Assembly: GCA_003695915.1 (NCBI GenBank)
Contig: RFGF01000036.1
Location: forward strand, 1 to 38,877
DNA length: 38,877 bases
Reading direction: 5' to 3'
DNA from: Nitrospirota bacterium
Lineage (GTDB): Bacteria > Nitrospirota > Nitrospiria > Nitrospirales > UBA8639
Shown: positions 36,557 to 38,877 of the stretch, in pieces
Numbering within the stretch: position 1 is the first letter of the stretch
Layout: the number at the start of each line of letters is the position of its first letter
Made by a program: the position numbers and the translations under genes
The notes under the pieces: generated by a model
What the model saw: the letters and a program-made list of their open reading frames with translations, nothing else
What the model was told of the DNA's origin: nothing
The model's database searches: none

Positions 36557-37062
36557 TTATCCCTCGTGAGACAGGTAGATCTAGCTTCTCTTTAATGTTC
36601 GATAAGTGAAGCTCCCCGCGCCCAAAGGGCGGAGCTTCTCAAAAACCACACAACTTTTTGCCTCCGCTTTGCTCCGGGCTGCCATTCATTCCCATGCAAG
36701 GCAAGGGGCTTTCTGGCAGATCTAATACAACATTTTTGCATGACGATTACAATATGTAATTTTTTAGATAAAATCTACTATTTTGAAATGATTTTTTTTG
36801 ACATGTTCGCTTTATTAAATCCCACATCGTAAACTTTTTTATTGCTTTCTGATATGTTACTAAAAAACTGGTAGATGTAACTTCAAAAAACGAATTCTTT
36901 GTTAACAATCGATTTGTTGAATAGCAGTGCCTGTATTTTTGTATCGTTTGTTTGACTACAAAAATTCCTGCCTCTTACACTCACCAGACTCGCATGGAAT
37001 CGTCGGAGCGGTGCTTTGGCCTAAGGAAGAGCAAATGAAGAGGGCTATTCGGGGAATTTTCG
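36557..37062. promoter_or_regulatory. A+T-rich divergent spacer between the BTAD regulator and fadL
   Basis: The 506 bases separate the two divergent genes. The part from about 36720 to 36960 is markedly A/T-rich with several T runs. TTGACT at 36952-36957 and TTGACA near 36798 are -35-like, but neither has a good -10 at normal spacing. GTTAC and GTAAC (about 36855-36880) form an interrupted inverted repeat. No gene-like frame is seen. Confidence 0.5.
36608..36638. promoter_or_regulatory. stable hairpin in the leader of the BTAD regulator
   Basis: GAAGCTCC and GGAGCTTC pair perfectly and an inner GCCC/GGGC extends the stem, with a small bulge and an AAA-type loop. It starts about 52 bases before the regulator ATG on the minus strand. 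No T-tract follows on that strand, so it may act in the RNA leader. Confidence 0.4.
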
Positions 37063-38448
37063 ATGCTTTTCCAGCGAACCACACAGCGGATGTTTTTGAC
37101 TCTGATGTGTTTGACGATGACATTGATTGCCAGCGCCGCCTATGCCGATGGCTTTCGGGCGCCCTTTCAAGATGCGAATGCCGCAGCCCAAAGCCTAGCC
37201 TTCACCGCACAGGCAGATAATCCCTCTGCGGTTCATTACAATCCAGCCGGCATGACCCAACTACCCGGTTTCCAACACTCAGTGGGTATCCAATTTGTTA
37301 GTCCGAATACCACATTTACCAGTCCAACCGGTGTCACAGTGGAAAACGACGTTGGTGGACCTGTGGGACTCCCGCCACCAGGACAAGTTTTCTTTACCTT
37401 CAACCTGAATCAGTTCGACATTGGGTTTCTTCGAAATCTTGCGATCGGCCTCGGGTTGGAATCCTTGTTTGGCTTTGCCAACGAGTATCCTGCTAACGGA
37501 CCATTTTCAGGAGCCCTCGTTCGTGCGCAGCTTCCGGTGATTGCCATCAAACCAACGTTTGCCTACAAGGTGGACGACTATTTGTCTCTCGGCCTCGGAG
37601 CGGACATTTACACGTTTGCAAGCTTTCTTGGTGAAGGGCAATCGGAAACACAATCCATTGCCTTAGGTAACATTCCCGGCACCATGCCAGGTCAACGATT
37701 GGAGTTAAATGGCAAAGGAACGACCGCTGGTCTCAATGTCAGTGTTTTGCTGACACCGCTTCGCAACTCCGGTGGCAAGCCTCTGGTGAATCTGGGCTTC
37801 ATTTGGCGAAGCCAAGTTGTGTTGCCGCTGGATGGCGAGTTGCGGGCCGATGGTGCTCTCGTCGCCACGACCAATTCTTCGATTAAATTCCCTGAAACGT
37901 TTGAATGGGGTCTGGCTTGGTGGCCCATTCGAAATTCAGAACGGGAATGGAAAGTCGAGAGCGACCTTCATTGGGTGCGATGGCAGACGATACGCAACTT
38001 TGATGTAACCTTATCCAATGGAGTGATTATTCCAAATCCTCAAAGCTGGCATAACGCTCTCACCGTAGCTTTCGGAACAGAATACCGTTGGCTAACGGTG
38101 ACCCGTCTCCCTGACTGGGAAGTCTCGGCTCGTGCTGGTTATGCCAGATCGCACACCCCGGTGCCGGACGCCAACTTCAATCCGGCTTTCCCCGACTCCA
38201 ACAATCACACGTTGGGCATTGGTGTTGGATTTTTGTGCACAGGGCAAGGATTGTTTTTGGGTTTGATTCAGTGCGGGCAAAATGGAGCAGGGATGCTTAT
38301 TCGCAAAGCCATAGAATTAGACCTGTCATTTAATGCCATTCTCTGGGACAATCGCACGGTCACCAACGCACCGGCTCCCCTCGGAATTAACGGCACGTAC
38401 AAAACTCGCACCTATGCCGGAACATTCACCGTCGTGGTCAAGTTTTAG
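37063..38448 (+). CDS. fadL: OmpP1/FadL family outer-membrane transporter
   Basis: FadL-type channels let long-chain fatty acids or other hydrophobic molecules cross the outer membrane. The 461-residue product has a signal peptide (cut after AYA, residue 28) and the family's N-terminal hatch signature: DGFRAPFQDANAAAQSLA followed by DNPSAVHYNPAGMTQLPG. The rest alternates beta-strand stretches of the 14-strand barrel (for example FEWGLAWWPIR, WEVSARAGYARS) and ends in aromatic VVVKF as outer-membrane proteins do. Length is typical. The start at 37063 follows GGGGAA; an internal ATG at 37090 is possible. The divergent BTAD regulator probably controls it. The substrate is not readable from sequence. 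Confidence 0.93.
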   Translation: MLFQRTTQRMFLTLMCLTMTLIASAAYADGFRAPFQDANAAAQSLAFTAQADNPSAVHYNPAGMTQLPGFQHSVGIQFVSPNTTFTSPTGVTVENDVGGPVGLPPPGQVFFTFNLNQFDIGFLRNLAIGLGLESLFGFANEYPANGPFSGALVRAQLPVIAIKPTFAYKVDDYLSLGLGADIYTFASFLGEGQSETQSIALGNIPGTMPGQRLELNGKGTTAGLNVSVLLTPLRNSGGKPLVNLGFIWRSQVVLPLDGELRADGALVATTNSSIKFPETFEWGLAWWPIRNSEREWKVESDLHWVRWQTIRNFDVTLSNGVIIPNPQSWHNALTVAFGTEYRWLTVTRLPDWEVSARAGYARSHTPVPDANFNPAFPDSNNHTLGIGVGFLCTGQGLFLGLIQCGQNGAGMLIRKAIELDLSFNAILWDNRTVTNAPAPLGINGTYKTRTYAGTFTVVVKF

Positions 38449-38572
38449 TACGTTCAGCATCTCGCGCCTTCGTCTTGCTCATTCCACGACACTTCCATCG
38501 GGCACGATAGCACCGGTGACAGTACCCCCGAAATTCAGGCCGTGTTCAATGTGGGAATTTTCTGCGAGTTTA

Positions 38573-38877
38573 GAACCTATCTCATAATTGTTGACAGCAT
38601 GTCTGCACTTAGCCATAGATACGCCCATGTTGCGCTTGCGAACAATGGGAGCGGATTCGGGCCCATTTCCCCGAGGAACACCTCCCCGAGGGACGGCCGG
38701 GCCGCACGCCTATTCCCACGCGGGCGGCGCTGGAAGCGGTTTTGTGGATTCTGAATACGGGGTCCAGTGGCCCATGCTGCTGCCCCAGTGCTATCCCAAC
38801 GACAAGACGGTCCATCATCGCTTTCAGCACTGGTGTGAACGAGCAGGGCTGCGGGAGATGCTCAAGGACCTCGCCAC
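38573..38877 (+). mobile_element. left end of an IS5-family insertion sequence
   Basis: GAACCTATCTCATAA at 38573-38587 resembles the terminal repeat of IS5/IS427-type elements, and TTGACA at 38591-38596 could be the -35 box of the transposase promoter. The transposase reading follows at once and runs off the window. The right end is not in view, so neither the paired terminal repeat nor a target duplication can be checked. Confidence 0.6.
38640..38877 (+). pseudogene. IS5-family transposase, N-terminal part, frameshifted
   Basis: The reading gives the N-terminal domain of IS5-family transposases: EQWERIRAHFPEEHLPEGRP, TRAALEAVLWILNTG, then in another frame QWPMLLPQCYPNDKTVHHRF and WCERAGLREMLKDLA. 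A missing G in the GGGG at 38759-38762 restores the join as NTGVQW, so this is a one-base deletion. The start codon is not resolved; no ATG precedes EQWERI in the same frame without an upstream stop. The DDE catalytic part would lie beyond the window. Confidence 0.8.

Overview
The window looks like chromosomal DNA of a Gram-negative bacterium of moderately high G+C. Lipoprotein signals, a FadL-type outer-membrane channel, a TraT-family lipoprotein, bactofilin and a CHASE2/sigma-54 regulator all fit a didermic cell. The mix of families resembles Nitrospira, but no ribosomal or other marker gene is present, so that placement is inference.

Layout. (1) 1-3547: remains of a type I restriction-modification locus: an hsdS tail with two frameshifts, an intact DUF6119/TIGR04141 gene, an intact RhuM-Fic/Doc gene, and an hsdR cut off after about 70 codons. 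(2) 3752-4878: a TraT-like lipoprotein and a small secreted protein, closed by a perfect hairpin. (3) 8219-5061 (minus): a tight operon of an MgtC/DUF4010 membrane protein, a DUF155/RMD1 tail-anchored protein and a small nucleotidyltransferase. (4) 8358-12269: divergent alcohol and aldehyde dehydrogenase genes, then a quinone-oxidoreductase-like gene. (5) 12494-14797: two small envelope proteins, an HPF-cold-shock fusion and msrB. (6) 19703-14755 (minus): a TPR/Sel1 protein followed by a CHASE2-AAA+-Fis sigma-54 activator. (7) 19872-24566: a DNase I-like phosphatase/nuclease, two secreted unknowns, a two-gene operon of very small proteins (one a CxxC zinc-ribbon type) and a bactofilin. (8) 25150-33126: an envelope-stress and peptide-ligase region with two MscS channels, a Deg-type protease, and the cluster of retropepsin-like protease, inactive transglutaminase-7TM and ATP-grasp glutamate-ligase-like genes, plus an SLC13-type permease. 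(9) 33509-38448: a 1015-residue STAND/BTAD regulator divergent from fadL across an A+T-rich 506-bp spacer. (10) 38573-38877: the left end of an IS5-family element running off the window.

The most striking feature is damage. Five genes in 25.1-33.1 kb are broken, as are the hsdS tail and the IS transposase. I can place eleven frameshifts, and ten behave as single-base deletions that usually shorten a run of identical bases. Three in-frame nonsense codons come on top. Large genes between 2 and 25 kb and the 1015-codon regulator are intact. Either this is local decay of an envelope module, or it is local low-quality sequence; reads would settle it.

For undescribed biology the best candidates are the DUF6119 plus RhuM-Fic pair inside the restriction locus, the MgtC-DUF155-nucleotidyltransferase operon, the TPR/CHASE2/sigma-54 pair, and the ligase-protease-7TM cluster set among mechanosensitive channels.
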